Source: Paraburkholderia piptadeniae | GTDB taxonomy: Bacteria > Pseudomonadota > Gammaproteobacteria > Burkholderiales > Burkholderiaceae | Reading direction: 5' to 3' | DNA: 64,000 bases | NCBI RefSeq assembly: GCF_900007165.1 | Contig: NZ_CYGY02000046.1 | Location: 146,346 to 210,345 of the forward strand | Shown: positions 24,987-33,335 of the stretch, in pieces | Numbering within the stretch: position 1 is the stretch's first letter | Layout of the letters: each line of letters starts with the position of its first letter | The notes under the pieces: generated by a model | The model's input: only the letters and a program-made list of their open reading frames with translations | The model's database searches: none | What the model was told of the DNA's origin: nothing | Program-made: the position numbers and the translations under genes

Positions 24987-25532
24987 CTAGCGGCCCTCGT
25001 GCGTGGCGGTGCGCGCGGCGTCGATGCGCGTCGGACCGGCTTTCGCTTCGATCGTGTCGCGCAATGCCGGGCGCCATCCGAACACAAACAGCGCCTCGGC
25101 CAGCACGAACAGCGGGCCGATCACGAGACCGATCAGATCGTCGACGAATGCGGGCTTGCGGTGCTCATACGCGGCGTGTCCCACGAACTGGATGATCCAG
25201 CCCACGATGAAGAGACCGGCCCCCGATGCGAGCCACGATAGCGTCGGCTGCGCGGCGAGCCACGCGCCGCACGCGATGCACAACGCGTAAAGGACGGCCA
25301 TCATCAGGCCGAGCGGCACGTCGAGCGCGAGGTAATACGCCACGCTCAGCACGACCAGCACGAGCGCCGGCGACAGCGGGAACGGCAGCGCTGCAACCGT
25401 CCACGCGGGCCGGCTCAACAGCACGGCGAGCGCCAGCACGATCATCGGAATGCCGACGAAGTGCGTCGCGATGTTGCGGCGGTCCCTGTGATAGGCCGCG
25501 TATTGCGCAAGCTGGTCAGTGAGTGTTCTCAT
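24987..25532 (-). CDS. DUF962/Mpo1-like membrane protein
   Basis: A 181-residue protein with about four membrane helices. It carries the Mpo1-like signature: N-terminal HRDRRNIATHFVGIP (about 14-28) and GWIIQFVGHAAYEHRKPAF (about 114-132), whose His residues are metal ligands in yeast Mpo1. That enzyme is a dioxygenase in 2-hydroxy fatty acid alpha-oxidation; bacterial function is inferred only. ATG 25532 is preferred over an upstream start, since CGAGGA is well placed before it. Confidence 0.85.
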   Translation of the reverse strand: MRTLTDQLAQYAAYHRDRRNIATHFVGIPMIVLALAVLLSRPAWTVAALPFPLSPALVLVVLSVAYYLALDVPLGLMMAVLYALCIACGAWLAAQPTLSWLASGAGLFIVGWIIQFVGHAAYEHRKPAFVDDLIGLVIGPLFVLAEALFVFGWRPALRDTIEAKAGPTRIDAARTATHEGR

Positions 25533-25604
25533 GGATGCCCGTCCTCGTTGAAAGACATCATAGTCGCGGTCGGCGGGCCGCGACACATTCGGCTAGCCGA
25601 CAAT

Positions 25605-25652
25605 CCGGCCTGTTCGAACCGGCCTGTTCGAACCGACCAAAACCGACCAAAA
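25605..25652. repeat. Two adjacent short tandem repeats
   Basis: A 14-base unit CCGGCCTGTTCGAA occurs twice (25605-25618, 25619-25632). It is followed at once by a 10-base unit CCGACCAAAA twice (25633-25642, 25643-25652), with a partial third CCGAC. All copies are perfect. They lie between two minus-strand genes. Confidence 0.9.
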
Positions 25653-25758
25653 CCGACGGACCGCGCTTCGAACGATGACGCCTGGGTAGCAGCGGGCCGG
25701 CGCGTAACTGAGCGTTTGCCGCGCCACGTTGACCGACGCCGAAGACCCGCGTCGGACG

Positions 25759-26016
25759 CTAGAACGGGTTGTCGATCACGCCCGGCTTCGCGTCGGGCTC
25801 TTCCTTGACCTGCTCGGGCAGGTGCGCGTCCGCCTGCAACGCGGCGACGACGCTATCCAGCGCCTCCTTGAGCGCGAGCGCCGCCTTCAGGCCACGCTTG
25901 TCCTTCGTGATGTCGAGCGTGCCGTTCACGACAACGCGCGTGGTGCCGTTCGACACCGTCAGCGCGTCGCCCTGGATGTTGAGCACATCGTCGTCGTTCG
26001 AATACGCTTTAAACAC
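25759..26016 (-). CDS. Small acidic hypothetical protein overlapping the nuclease gene
   Basis: An 85-residue protein rich in Asp and Glu, without signal peptide or membrane helix. It shows predicted strands (DVLNIQGDALTVSNGTTRVVVNGTLDI) and a helix (GLKAALALKEALDSVVAALQAD), and ends VIDNPF. I do not recognise a family. Its start lies 8 bases inside the 3' end of the secreted nuclease gene, so the two are probably translated together. A role as cytosolic inhibitor of the nuclease is an untested possibility. Confidence 0.75.
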   Translation of the reverse strand: MFKAYSNDDDVLNIQGDALTVSNGTTRVVVNGTLDITKDKRGLKAALALKEALDSVVAALQADAHLPEQVKEEPDAKPGVIDNPF

Positions 26017-26758
26017 CTTTCAGCCCTCCCGGACGCTGGTCCTTGAGTTTTTCCGGAATGCCCGGAAAACGGATTCCGCTCATCGCTTCGAGCTCGTGCA
26101 CGGTCTTCACGTCGTAGCGGTCGGTCGCCACGTTGTCCGCGACGATCGCGAACGCAAGCTTCTTCGACGGCACGTAGACGACCTTGAACAGTTGCGTCGG
26201 CACGAATACGCGCGTCGGCCCGATGGTCTGCAACTGCGAGCCGGTGAAAAGCGGCCCGGTGACGACATACGTGTCGTCGTACTTCTTCGACAGCGTGCGC
26301 ACGGCCGTCTCGATGTGCGACCACAAGTGCTGGTTATTGACACGATTCTGCGGCACGACGTTCGCGAGCGAGAACGATTGTGCCATTGCCTCCGCGTTCC
26401 AGCGGTTGCCCGCGGGACTCATGTGGCCGCGATCGAAGCCACTGCGCTTGTAATCGGCGAGCGTCGCGCCTTCGCCTTCGGGCAGGCGCGAGTCTTCGAA
26501 GAACTTGTTCGTGCGGACCATGTCCTTCGCGGCCTCGATATGGTCGCGCGTCAGATGCTCGGCGGACCACAACGGGCCGTGCGTGATCCCGGAATGCAGG
26601 ACGGCGAAATCCGAATAGCAAAGCATGCGCGTCTTCGGCGTCATCTTTGCGTTCGTCAGCACGGGCCATTGGGCGTCGGGCGTGAAATCCGTGCAGGACG
26701 GTGCCGCCGATACATGGCTCGCGGCCACGATCAGCAGACTGGCTAACCACTTCTTCAT
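26009..26758 (-). CDS. Secreted DNA/RNA non-specific endonuclease (NUC1 family)
   Basis: A 249-residue exported nuclease. A signal peptide occupies about residues 1-18 (LASLLIVAASHVSA). The beta-beta-alpha metal active site is intact as DRGHMSPAGN (109-118), with the general base His112 and the metal ligand near Asn118. The later NVVPQNRVNNQHLW segment (about 132-145) carries the second conserved Asn of the family. The enzyme should degrade DNA and RNA in the periplasm or outside the cell. ATG 26758 is chosen because it starts the signal peptide. The downstream small acidic gene overlaps it by 8 bases. Confidence 0.92.
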   Translation of the reverse strand: MKKWLASLLIVAASHVSAAPSCTDFTPDAQWPVLTNAKMTPKTRMLCYSDFAVLHSGITHGPLWSAEHLTRDHIEAAKDMVRTNKFFEDSRLPEGEGATLADYKRSGFDRGHMSPAGNRWNAEAMAQSFSLANVVPQNRVNNQHLWSHIETAVRTLSKKYDDTYVVTGPLFTGSQLQTIGPTRVFVPTQLFKVVYVPSKKLAFAIVADNVATDRYDVKTVHELEAMSGIRFPGIPEKLKDQRPGGLKGV

Positions 26759-27033
26759 GGATGTGAAAGCGAATGAGGGGCCGCAAGTATAGCCGCGCGC
26801 ACTATGCGCCAGGCAACAACTGCGTGCGTTTCGCACCGCAGCGCCGATGCAATCGGCAAAAGCGTAACGACCGCGTCAACAGGCGGCAATTTGTGCTCAT
26901 TTCGCCTGGCCGAAAGGCGTGGAGAAAGAATGCAGAGCGAATGAAAATCCGCGCCCGCCGACGGGCGGCGGGGCGGTGCTCAAATGATCGAAGCGAATCG
27001 GAAGCGTAAAACGCGAAGCGGTCCGAACCGGAC

Positions 27034-27393
27034 TCAGCGTCCGAACACGCTGTGCTCGGCGTGTACAGGCAGGCGGTCGACGGCCTGCAGACGCCAGAAG
27101 CCGTTCATCGGCGAACGCGTGCGGTCGGACGACCACGCCGCGCTGCCTTGTGCTGAACTGACCTGCTGCCGCCGGTCCACGTGCAGGCCGTTCAACGTGC
27201 ATAAAGGTGCATCTGCGCTGGGTGCGCAGAGCTTGGTGACGCCGTCTTCGTCATGAAGTTCGCCCCATGGGGGCAGGTCGATCCCATCGTGTGCCTCTCT
27301 CGACCAGCGACGTTCGTCAGTGTCGAGCCATAGCACGGCGTAGTCGTGATTGACGGTGGGGTCCGAACCGTTGATCAATATCGTCAGCCGCAT
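27034..27393 (-). CDS. Hypothetical protein, 119 residues
   Basis: Reads as a soluble protein starting MRLTILINGSDPTVNHDYAVLWLDTDERRW, with no signal peptide and no recognised domain. The first 60 residues look like a compact beta-rich unit. The rest is low in hydrophobic pattern and may be partly disordered. It is isolated, divergent from rubrerythrin. I accept it on the plausible N-terminal half; confidence is moderate. Confidence 0.5.
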   Translation of the reverse strand: MRLTILINGSDPTVNHDYAVLWLDTDERRWSREAHDGIDLPPWGELHDEDGVTKLCAPSADAPLCTLNGLHVDRRQQVSSAQGSAAWSSDRTRSPMNGFWRLQAVDRLPVHAEHSVFGR

Positions 27394-27612
27394 TAGACAG
27401 TCCCCCGGTGAAAAAGGTGATGCGCTTCTCAGTCTATGCCGGGCCCGACGTTATTCAAGACAAACAGCTATCGCGAAGATTGAAAAACCCAATTGGGAAC
27501 GCATCGTTGAGCACCTAGATTAAATGAACGGCACAGGTGCGCGCGTCTGGCCGGTGGTCGACCATGACAAGCACGCGCGCTCCCACCATACAGGCTTTGG
27601 ACGGAGGCTCAG

Positions 27613-28035
27613 ATGTCGCAACTCAAGGGTTCGAAAACTGAAGAGAATCTGAAGTTCGCATTTGCAGGCGAATCGCAGGCTAATCGCCGCTATCTGTATT
27701 TTGCAGCGAAGGCGGACGTCGAGGGACAGAACGACGTTGCCGCGCTATTCCGCTCGACAGCCGAAGGCGAAACAGGCCACGCGCATGGCCACCTCGAATA
27801 CCTCGAAGTCGTCGGCGATCCGGCAACGGGACTGCCGTTCGGCAACTCGCGCCAGAACCTGCAATCGGCGATCGCGGGCGAAACGCACGAATACACCGAC
27901 ATGTATCCGGGCATGGCGAAGACCGCGCGCGAGGAAGGCTTCGACGAAATCGCGAACTGGTTCGAAACGCTCGCCAAGGCCGAGCGCAGCCACGCGAATC
28001 GCTATACGAAGGCGCTGGACGCACTGGTCGACTGA
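27613..28035 (+). CDS. Rubrerythrin (diiron domain only)
   Basis: A four-helix-bundle diiron protein (140 residues) expected to reduce peroxide. The iron-binding Glu and His residues appear as FAFAGESQANRRYLYFA (about 15-31), TAEGETGHAHGH (about 49-60), GETHEYTDMY (about 87-96) and AKAERSHANRY (about 121-131). The C-terminal rubredoxin domain of classical rubrerythrin is missing, so an external electron donor is needed. The next two genes, an Fe-S oxidoreductase and a DUF3501 gene, form a recurring set with it. Confidence 0.93.
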   Translation: MSQLKGSKTEENLKFAFAGESQANRRYLYFAAKADVEGQNDVAALFRSTAEGETGHAHGHLEYLEVVGDPATGLPFGNSRQNLQSAIAGETHEYTDMYPGMAKTAREEGFDEIANWFETLAKAERSHANRYTKALDALVD

Positions 28036-28334
28036 TGTCGCTGGCGCCGGCATCCGTGGCCGGCGCGCTCCATTGCAGTCCGTCTGTGTGTGACCGCCTC
28101 GCTGGGCGGACGGCAGGCTAAACGCAATCCGGTGGCAGGATAGCGGGCTGAGCGCAACACGAAGCGGCGCAACAAAACCGACGCGGGATGAAGCGAGAGA
28201 AAGCGAGACGATCGCGATCTCGTGTGTGCGGTTGCGCATCCATCGATTGCGCGCAGAAGAACGAACAGACAATAACTGACAGATGCCCCGTTGCAACTTT
28301 GTTGCATGGGACGGGAATAAGGGAGACGCACGCG
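28036..28334. other. Spacer between rubrerythrin and the Fe-S oxidoreductase gene
   Basis: About 300 bases with no acceptable reading frame. I see no terminator-like hairpin followed by a T-run, so readthrough from the rubrerythrin gene remains possible. A separate promoter is not obvious. Confidence 0.4.
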
Positions 28335-29672
28335 ATGCCTCACAAGGAAGGCAGTCTCGAAGCGCCGATCCGCTATCCGCTCGACTGGCAATCGGATGCT
28401 TTCTACGATCAGGATGCGATCGATCAGGAACTGACGCGCGTGTTCGACATCTGCGCGGGATGCCGCCGTTGCGTGTCGTTGTGCGGCACGTTCCCGACGC
28501 TGTTCGATCTCGTCGACGAAACGGAGATGGGCGAAGCGCACGACGTCGACAAGAAGAAATTCGGCGCCGTCGTCGATCAATGCTATTTGTGCGACCTGTG
28601 CTACATGACGAAGTGCCCCTATGTGCCGCCACATAGCTGGAACGTCGATTTTCCGCATCTGATGCTGCGCGCGAAAGCGGCGAGATACAAGCGCGGCGAG
28701 GTCGAGTTGCGCGACAAGTTTCTGTCGAACACGGATGTGCTCGGCACGTTTGCGGGCATTCCCATCGTCACGCAGACGGTCAACGCGGTAAATCACACGG
28801 GCGCTGCGCGCGGCCTGATGGAAAAGGCGCTCGGCGTCGACAAGAAAGCATGGCTGCCCGATTTCGCGTCGCGCAAATTTCGCAGCGCGGCGAGGAAATC
28901 GCCGCAGGTGCAGGTGAATGACGGCGAGCGCACGCCCGGCAAGGTGGCGATCTACTCGACCTGCTATGTGAATTTCAACGAGCCCGGCATCGGTCACGAC
29001 CTGCTGGCTGTGCTCGCGCACAACGACATTCCGTACGAACTCGTATCGAGCGAAGCGTGCTGCGGCATGCCGTTGCTCGAGCAGGGCAATCTCGCGGGCG
29101 TCGCGGCGAAGAAGGAGAAGAACATGCCCGTGCTCGCGCGTTATGCGCGCGACGGCTACGCGATCATCGGCGCGATTCCGAGTTGCGTGCTGATGTACAA
29201 GCACGAACTGCCGCTGATGTTCCCCGACGACCCCGACGTGCGCGCCGTCAGCGAAGCGTTCTGGGACCCGTTCGAATACTTCGTGTCGCGTCATCGCGAT
29301 GGGCTGCTGAAGACCGACTTCAACACGCCGCTCGGCAAGGTGTCGTATCACGTGCCGTGTCACGCGCGTGTGCAGAACATCGGGCGCAAGACATCGGAGA
29401 CTTTCGCGCTCATCCCGGATACGCAGGTGACGGTGGTCGAGCGCTGCTCGGGCCATGCGGGAACGTTCGGCGTGAAGAAGGAATTTCACGCGATGGCGAT
29501 GAAGATCGGCACGCCCGTCTTCAAGGCGATGGCGCAAGCGCAGCCTGATTTCATCTCGTCCGATTGCCAGCTTGCGGGCCATCACATCGAACAGGGCTTC
29601 GACGAAAACGGCTTGCCGAAGACGCAGCTCGCGCACCCGTTGACGCTGCTGCGCAAAGCGTACGGCCTTTGA
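28335..29672 (+). CDS. GlpC/HdrD-like Fe-S oxidoreductase with two CCG domains
   Basis: A 445-residue cytosolic electron carrier. The N-terminal ferredoxin-like part binds two 4Fe-4S clusters: CAGCRRCVSLC (about 36-46) and CYLCDLCYMTKCP (about 79-91). The C-terminal half has Cys-rich CCG-type motifs, EACCGMPLLEQG (about 239-250) and YHVPCHARVQNIG, as in heterodisulfide reductase subunit D and GlpC. ATG 28335 is used because upstream codons do not match the family. Located between rubrerythrin and DUF3501, it is the likely electron donor or partner of rubrerythrin; that is inference. Confidence 0.88.
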   Translation: MPHKEGSLEAPIRYPLDWQSDAFYDQDAIDQELTRVFDICAGCRRCVSLCGTFPTLFDLVDETEMGEAHDVDKKKFGAVVDQCYLCDLCYMTKCPYVPPHSWNVDFPHLMLRAKAARYKRGEVELRDKFLSNTDVLGTFAGIPIVTQTVNAVNHTGAARGLMEKALGVDKKAWLPDFASRKFRSAARKSPQVQVNDGERTPGKVAIYSTCYVNFNEPGIGHDLLAVLAHNDIPYELVSSEACCGMPLLEQGNLAGVAAKKEKNMPVLARYARDGYAIIGAIPSCVLMYKHELPLMFPDDPDVRAVSEAFWDPFEYFVSRHRDGLLKTDFNTPLGKVSYHVPCHARVQNIGRKTSETFALIPDTQVTVVERCSGHAGTFGVKKEFHAMAMKIGTPVFKAMAQAQPDFISSDCQLAGHHIEQGFDENGLPKTQLAHPLTLLRKAYGL

Positions 29673-29694
29673 TCTTCAATCAGCGAGGATACCG

Positions 29695-30276
29695 ATGAGC
29701 ATCGCAATGAACTCCCTGTTGTCGCTCGAAAACTATGCGAAGGCGCGCAAGACGATGCGCGACCAGATCATCGAGCACAAGAAGACCCGCCTTGTCAGGC
29801 TGGGCAATCACGTAACGTTCCTGTTCGAAGACGAACTGACGATCCGCTATCAGATCCAGGAGATGCTGCACATCGAGAAGATCTTCGAAGAGGACGGCAT
29901 TCAGGGTGAACTCGAAGCGTATCTGCCCCTCGTGCCCGACGGCAGCAACTTCAAGGCGACCATGCAGATCGAGTACGCGAACGAAGTCGAACGGCGCGCG
30001 GCGCTGGCGCGGCTGATCGGCATCGAGGACCGCGTGTTCTTGAAGGTGGACGGCGAAGAGCCCGTCTATGCGATCGCCGACGAAGACCTCGAACGCGAGA
30101 CCAACGAAAAGACTTCAGCCGTCCATTTCGTGCGCTTCGAGCTGACGCCGTCGATGAAGGCGCGTCTTCGCGACGGCGCGGGTCTGCACATCGGCTGCGA
30201 TCATCCGAACTATCCGGTGGACGTGCAGACGGTCCCCGACGAAGTGCGAGCGTCGCTTGTCGGCGATCTTGCCTAA
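29695..30276 (+). CDS. DUF3501 family protein
   Basis: A 193-residue soluble protein of DUF3501, a family found mainly next to rubrerythrin and the GlpC-like Fe-S protein. Visible features are a basic N-terminal helix (NYAKARKTMRDQIIEHKKTR), the block VTFLFEDELTIRYQIQEMLHIEKIFE (about 40-65), and a C-terminal HFVRFEL...GCDHPNYP segment. No catalytic motif is recognised. The ORF lies 22 bases after the Fe-S oxidoreductase gene and is surely co-transcribed. Its stop is 3 bases inside the convergent acetyltransferase gene. Confidence 0.87.
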   Translation: MSIAMNSLLSLENYAKARKTMRDQIIEHKKTRLVRLGNHVTFLFEDELTIRYQIQEMLHIEKIFEEDGIQGELEAYLPLVPDGSNFKATMQIEYANEVERRAALARLIGIEDRVFLKVDGEEPVYAIADEDLERETNEKTSAVHFVRFELTPSMKARLRDGAGLHIGCDHPNYPVDVQTVPDEVRASLVGDLA

Positions 30277-30737
30277 AGCGGCTTGCGATAGACGACGAAG
30301 CCGGACAGATCCGCGACCTTGTCGTAGAGCTGCATCGCGGTGTGATTCGTCTCGTGCGTGAGCCAGTACACGCGCTCGGCGCGCGCGGCCTTCGCGGCGG
30401 CGTAGACGGCTTCGATCAGCGCGCGCGCAACACCTTTGCCGCGCTCCGATTCGAGCGTGAACAGGTCGTGCAGATAACACGTCGGTCCCGCCATCAACGT
30501 GCTGCGGTGATACAGGTAGTGCACGAGACCGACCAGCGTGCCGTCGCCGCGCTCGGCGACCATCGCGTGCATTGGTTCGAGTCCGTCGAAAAAGCGCGCC
30601 CACGTGAGCCGCGTGATGTCGAGCGACAGCGCCGTTTCGCCGAAGCGTCCATAGAAGCGGTTATAGCCGTCCCACAGCGGCAGCCACGCTTCGTAATCGG
30701 TGGGAACGACAGGGCGGATCTTCACGGCTTGCGTCAC
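30273..30737 (-). CDS. GNAT family N-acetyltransferase
   Basis: A 154-residue GNAT enzyme using acetyl-CoA. The N-terminus reads VKIRPVVPTDYEAWLPLWDGYNRFYG. Motif A is LHDLFTLESERGKGVARALIEAV (about 87-109), with the R-G-x-G-x-A pyrophosphate loop. The C-terminal motif WLTHETNHTAMQLYDKV follows. GTG 30737 is chosen as the start because AAGGAGC lies at ideal distance; the very long upstream frame belongs to the opposite strand. It is divergent from a MocR regulator gene 99 bases away, which may control it. The acceptor is unknown. Confidence 0.88.
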   Translation of the reverse strand: MTQAVKIRPVVPTDYEAWLPLWDGYNRFYGRFGETALSLDITRLTWARFFDGLEPMHAMVAERGDGTLVGLVHYLYHRSTLMAGPTCYLHDLFTLESERGKGVARALIEAVYAAAKAARAERVYWLTHETNHTAMQLYDKVADLSGFVVYRKPL

Positions 30738-30785
30738 GGGCAGCGCTCCTTGTAATCGGTAGGTATCGTCGAAGCATAGGGTTTC

Positions 30786-30809
30786 TGTGGCACCATTGTT
30801 AGCTCCACA
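30786..30809. promoter_or_regulatory. Candidate operator between the MocR and GNAT genes
   Basis: TGTGG (30786-30790) and CCACA (30805-30809) form a 5-base inverted repeat around a 14-base centre, in the 99-base gap between the divergent genes. The site is plausible for MocR autoregulation but weak on sequence alone. Confidence 0.3.
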
Positions 30810-30836
30810 TCGAACGCAAAATCTGGAGCCACGCAA

Positions 30837-32318
30837 TTGGACTACGGGCTGTTGATGTCGAGCTTCGCGAGCGAGGCGGCCGGGCGCAAGCTCACGCAGC
30901 AGATGCTGCTGTACGAAAGCCTGCGTCATGCGATCCTGAACGGCGACATCCGCCACGGCACCCAGCTCGTGCCGACGCGCGCGCTTGCCGAGCAGCTCGG
31001 CATCGCGCGAAACTCCGTGCTGTACGCCTACGAACGGCTTGCCGAAGAGGGCTTTATCGCGGCGAGCCGTCATGGGTCGATCGTCAGTTGTGTCGCGCTT
31101 CCTGGTGCCAATGCGGAGGCGTTCAATGCTTCGCCCGTCAGCCGGCTGTCGCGGCGCGTCGCGGGGCTGCCACCCGATCGCGGCGGCACGGGCGGCGCGA
31201 CGGGCGCGCATGCGCCGTTTCAGGCGGGCGTGCCCGCGCTCGACGAGTTTCCCGTCGCGCAATGGCGTGCATCGATGGAACGCGCGTGGCGCTCGGTCGA
31301 TGCGCGCGATCTCGGCTATGGCTACTACGCGGGTCATCCGTCGCTCAGGCGCGCCGTTGCCGAATACGTGCGCGTATCGCGCAGCGTGCGCTGCACGGCC
31401 GATCAGGTCTTCATCACGTCGGGCACGCATACGAGTCTCGACTTGTGCGCGCGCATGCTCGCCGACCCGGGCGAATCCGCGTGGCTCGAAAACCCCGGCT
31501 ATCACGGCGCGCGCATCGCGTTTCAGTCGGCGGGCCTGAACGTCGTGCCGATTCCCGTCGACGCCGCCGGCATCGCGCCCACCGAAGCGCACTGGCAACG
31601 CACGCCGCCGCGCCTCGTTTACATCACGCCATCGCATCAATATCCGCTTGGAAGCGTGCTGGGCCTGGAGCGGCGCTGGTCGATCATCGACAACGTCGTC
31701 GAGCGCGGCGCCTGGATCATCGAGGACGACTACGACAGCGAACTGCGCCACAGCGGCCCGCCGCTGCCGTCGGTGCAAGGGCTGCGGCCCGCGACGCCCG
31801 TCGTCTATCTCGGCACGTTCAGCAAGACGATGTTCCCGGCACTGCGCATCGGCTTCATGATCGTGCCGGCCAATCTCGCACCGGAAATCGGCGGCGTGAT
31901 CGGCGAGATGTCGCGCCAGGGACGCATCGCCGATCAGATCGCGCTCGCGGACTTCATCGAAAGCGGCAAGTACGCGCGCCATCTGCGTCGCATGCGGCGC
32001 ATCTACCAGCAGCGGCGCGAAGCGATGGTCAGCGCGATTCATCGGCACATGCGCGATCTCGTGACGGTTTCGTCCGATGGCAGCGGCATGCATCTGACGA
32101 TGCGTCTCGACGCGCCATTGCAGGACCGCGACGTGAGCATCGCGTTGCGCGAGAAGGGCATCGCCGTGTCGCCGTTGAGCGCGTACTGCCACCAGGGCGA
32201 AGACGCCGCGCGATACAACGGCTTCATGCTCGGCTATGCGGGCGTGCATCCGGACAAGGCCGACAGGCTCGTTGCCGAACTCGGCGCGGCGACCCGCTCG
32301 TTGGCCATCGGCAAATAA
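30837..32318 (+). CDS. MocR/PdxR-type regulator (GntR HTH plus aminotransferase-like domain)
   Basis: A 493-residue chimeric regulator. The N-terminal GntR helix-turn-helix covers about residues 20-85 (LPTRALAEQLGIARNSVLYAYERLAEEGFI). A linker and a fold-type I aminotransferase domain follow. PLP would bind Lys330 in GTFSKTMFPALRIGF. The conserved Asp-Tyr of the active site appears as IIEDDYDSELR. Start is TTG 30837, with GGAG 10 bases before it; ATG 30855 is the alternative. Such proteins sense PLP-linked metabolites. Divergence from the GNAT gene suggests local control. Confidence 0.9.
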   Translation: MDYGLLMSSFASEAAGRKLTQQMLLYESLRHAILNGDIRHGTQLVPTRALAEQLGIARNSVLYAYERLAEEGFIAASRHGSIVSCVALPGANAEAFNASPVSRLSRRVAGLPPDRGGTGGATGAHAPFQAGVPALDEFPVAQWRASMERAWRSVDARDLGYGYYAGHPSLRRAVAEYVRVSRSVRCTADQVFITSGTHTSLDLCARMLADPGESAWLENPGYHGARIAFQSAGLNVVPIPVDAAGIAPTEAHWQRTPPRLVYITPSHQYPLGSVLGLERRWSIIDNVVERGAWIIEDDYDSELRHSGPPLPSVQGLRPATPVVYLGTFSKTMFPALRIGFMIVPANLAPEIGGVIGEMSRQGRIADQIALADFIESGKYARHLRRMRRIYQQRREAMVSAIHRHMRDLVTVSSDGSGMHLTMRLDAPLQDRDVSIALREKGIAVSPLSAYCHQGEDAARYNGFMLGYAGVHPDKADRLVAELGAATRSLAIGK

Positions 32319-32340
32319 TATTCAACCAAATGGTTGAATA
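32319..32340. promoter_or_regulatory. Perfect palindromic operator of the arsR-SRPBCC operon
   Basis: TATTCAACCA-AA-TGGTTGAATA: two perfect 10-base arms with a 2-base centre. Its right arm contains the -35 hexamer TTGAAT (32334-32339), so a bound repressor would block RNA polymerase. Autorepression by the ArsR protein encoded just downstream is inferred. Confidence 0.82.
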
Positions 32341-32362
32341 ACGCCGAAGCCGCGCCTATACT
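32334..32362 (+). promoter_or_regulatory. Promoter of arsR, probably giving a leaderless mRNA
   Basis: TTGAAT (32334-32339), a 17-base spacer, then TATACT (32357-32362). Transcription should start about 7 bases later, at or beside the ATG at 32370. No ribosome site precedes that ATG, as expected for a leaderless message. Confidence 0.7.
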
Positions 32363-32369
32363 CGGGCTC

Positions 32370-32690
32370 ATGAACGAGTCCGCACTCGACGGCGTGTTTC
32401 ACGCGCTGTCCGATCCCACCCGGCGCGCGATGCTCGCGCAGCTTGCCGCCGGCGAACGCAATATCGGCGAGCTGGCTGCGCCGTTCGCGATGTCGTTCGC
32501 CGCCGCCTCGAAGCATGTGAAGGTGCTGGAAGGCGCGGGGCTGGTCCAGCGCCGCGTGGAAGGGCGCTCGCATATCTGCCGGATCGAACCGGCGCCGCTC
32601 GCCGCAGCCGATGCGTGGCTGCGTTTCTATGAACGCTTCTGGAACAGCCGGCTCGACGTGCTCGAAGGCCTGCTGCGCAATCCACCGTAA
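32370..32690 (+). CDS. ArsR-family transcriptional repressor
   Basis: A 106-residue winged-helix protein. The DNA-reading region is NIGELAAPFAMSFAAASKHVKVLEGAGLVQRRVEGR (about 31-66), opening with ALSDPTRRAMLAQLAAGE, the hallmark of the SRPBCC-linked ArsR group. No Cys metal-site motif is present, so it is unlikely to sense arsenite. It heads an operon with an SRPBCC protein 26 bases downstream. A perfect palindrome overlaps its promoter -35. Confidence 0.92.
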   Translation: MNESALDGVFHALSDPTRRAMLAQLAAGERNIGELAAPFAMSFAAASKHVKVLEGAGLVQRRVEGRSHICRIEPAPLAAADAWLRFYERFWNSRLDVLEGLLRNPP

Positions 32691-32716
32691 GCAACTTGTC
32701 GACAGGGGGACAAGCA

Positions 32717-33262
32717 ATGAACCTGAACGAACCACTCGGCGCTTTCGACGGCACGCAGATCGTGCGCTTCGAACGCCTGCTGCCCGGACCGATCGAGCGC
32801 GTCTGGGCGTATCTGACGGAGTCCGACAAGCGCAGCCAGTGGCTCGCGTCGGGCGCGATGCCGGCGCAGCCCGGCGGCGACTTCGTGATGCGCTTCGATC
32901 ACTCGCTGCTGGCCGCGACGCCGGAACTGCCGCCCGAACCGTATCGCCAGTACGCGGGCGGGCATGATTCGTATCACCGGCTGCTGCGCTTCGAGCCGCC
33001 TCATGTGCTCGCGTTCACGTGGGGCAGCATTCAGGACAATCTCTCGGAAGTGACCTTCGAATTGTCCGAGGCGGGCGATCAGGTGAAGCTCGTCCTCACG
33101 CACCGCAATCTGTCCGGCCGCAAAGAGCAACTCGATGTCGGTCCGGGCTGGCACAGCCATCTCGACGTGCTGCGCGAGCGCCTGAACGGCACTGCGCCCG
33201 CGTCGTTCTGGAAGATATCCGAGCAGATCAAGGCGCGTTACGACGAGCGCTCTGAAGCCTGA
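32717..33262 (+). CDS. SRPBCC/AHSA1 domain protein
   Basis: A 181-residue Bet v1-like protein with a ligand cavity. It has the opening strand VRFERLLPGPIERVWAYLTESDKRSQWLASG (about 16-46) and a C-terminal helix GPGWHSHLDVLRERLNG (about 142-158). ATG 32717 is chosen for its AGGGGGA ribosome site. It is co-transcribed with the ArsR gene, an arrangement common for this pair. The bound ligand is unknown. Confidence 0.9.
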   Translation: MNLNEPLGAFDGTQIVRFERLLPGPIERVWAYLTESDKRSQWLASGAMPAQPGGDFVMRFDHSLLAATPELPPEPYRQYAGGHDSYHRLLRFEPPHVLAFTWGSIQDNLSEVTFELSEAGDQVKLVLTHRNLSGRKEQLDVGPGWHSHLDVLRERLNGTAPASFWKISEQIKARYDERSEA

Positions 33263-33335
33263 AGCGCCCGACACATCGTTTGCCGTCATCGTGTACGATC
33301 CGAACCCATCGCGTACACGTTGACGGAGACCAACT

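Noticed and set aside
25605..25652. Repeats considered as a CRISPR array
   Set aside because: Units are directly adjacent without spacers and too short; no cas genes are in the window.
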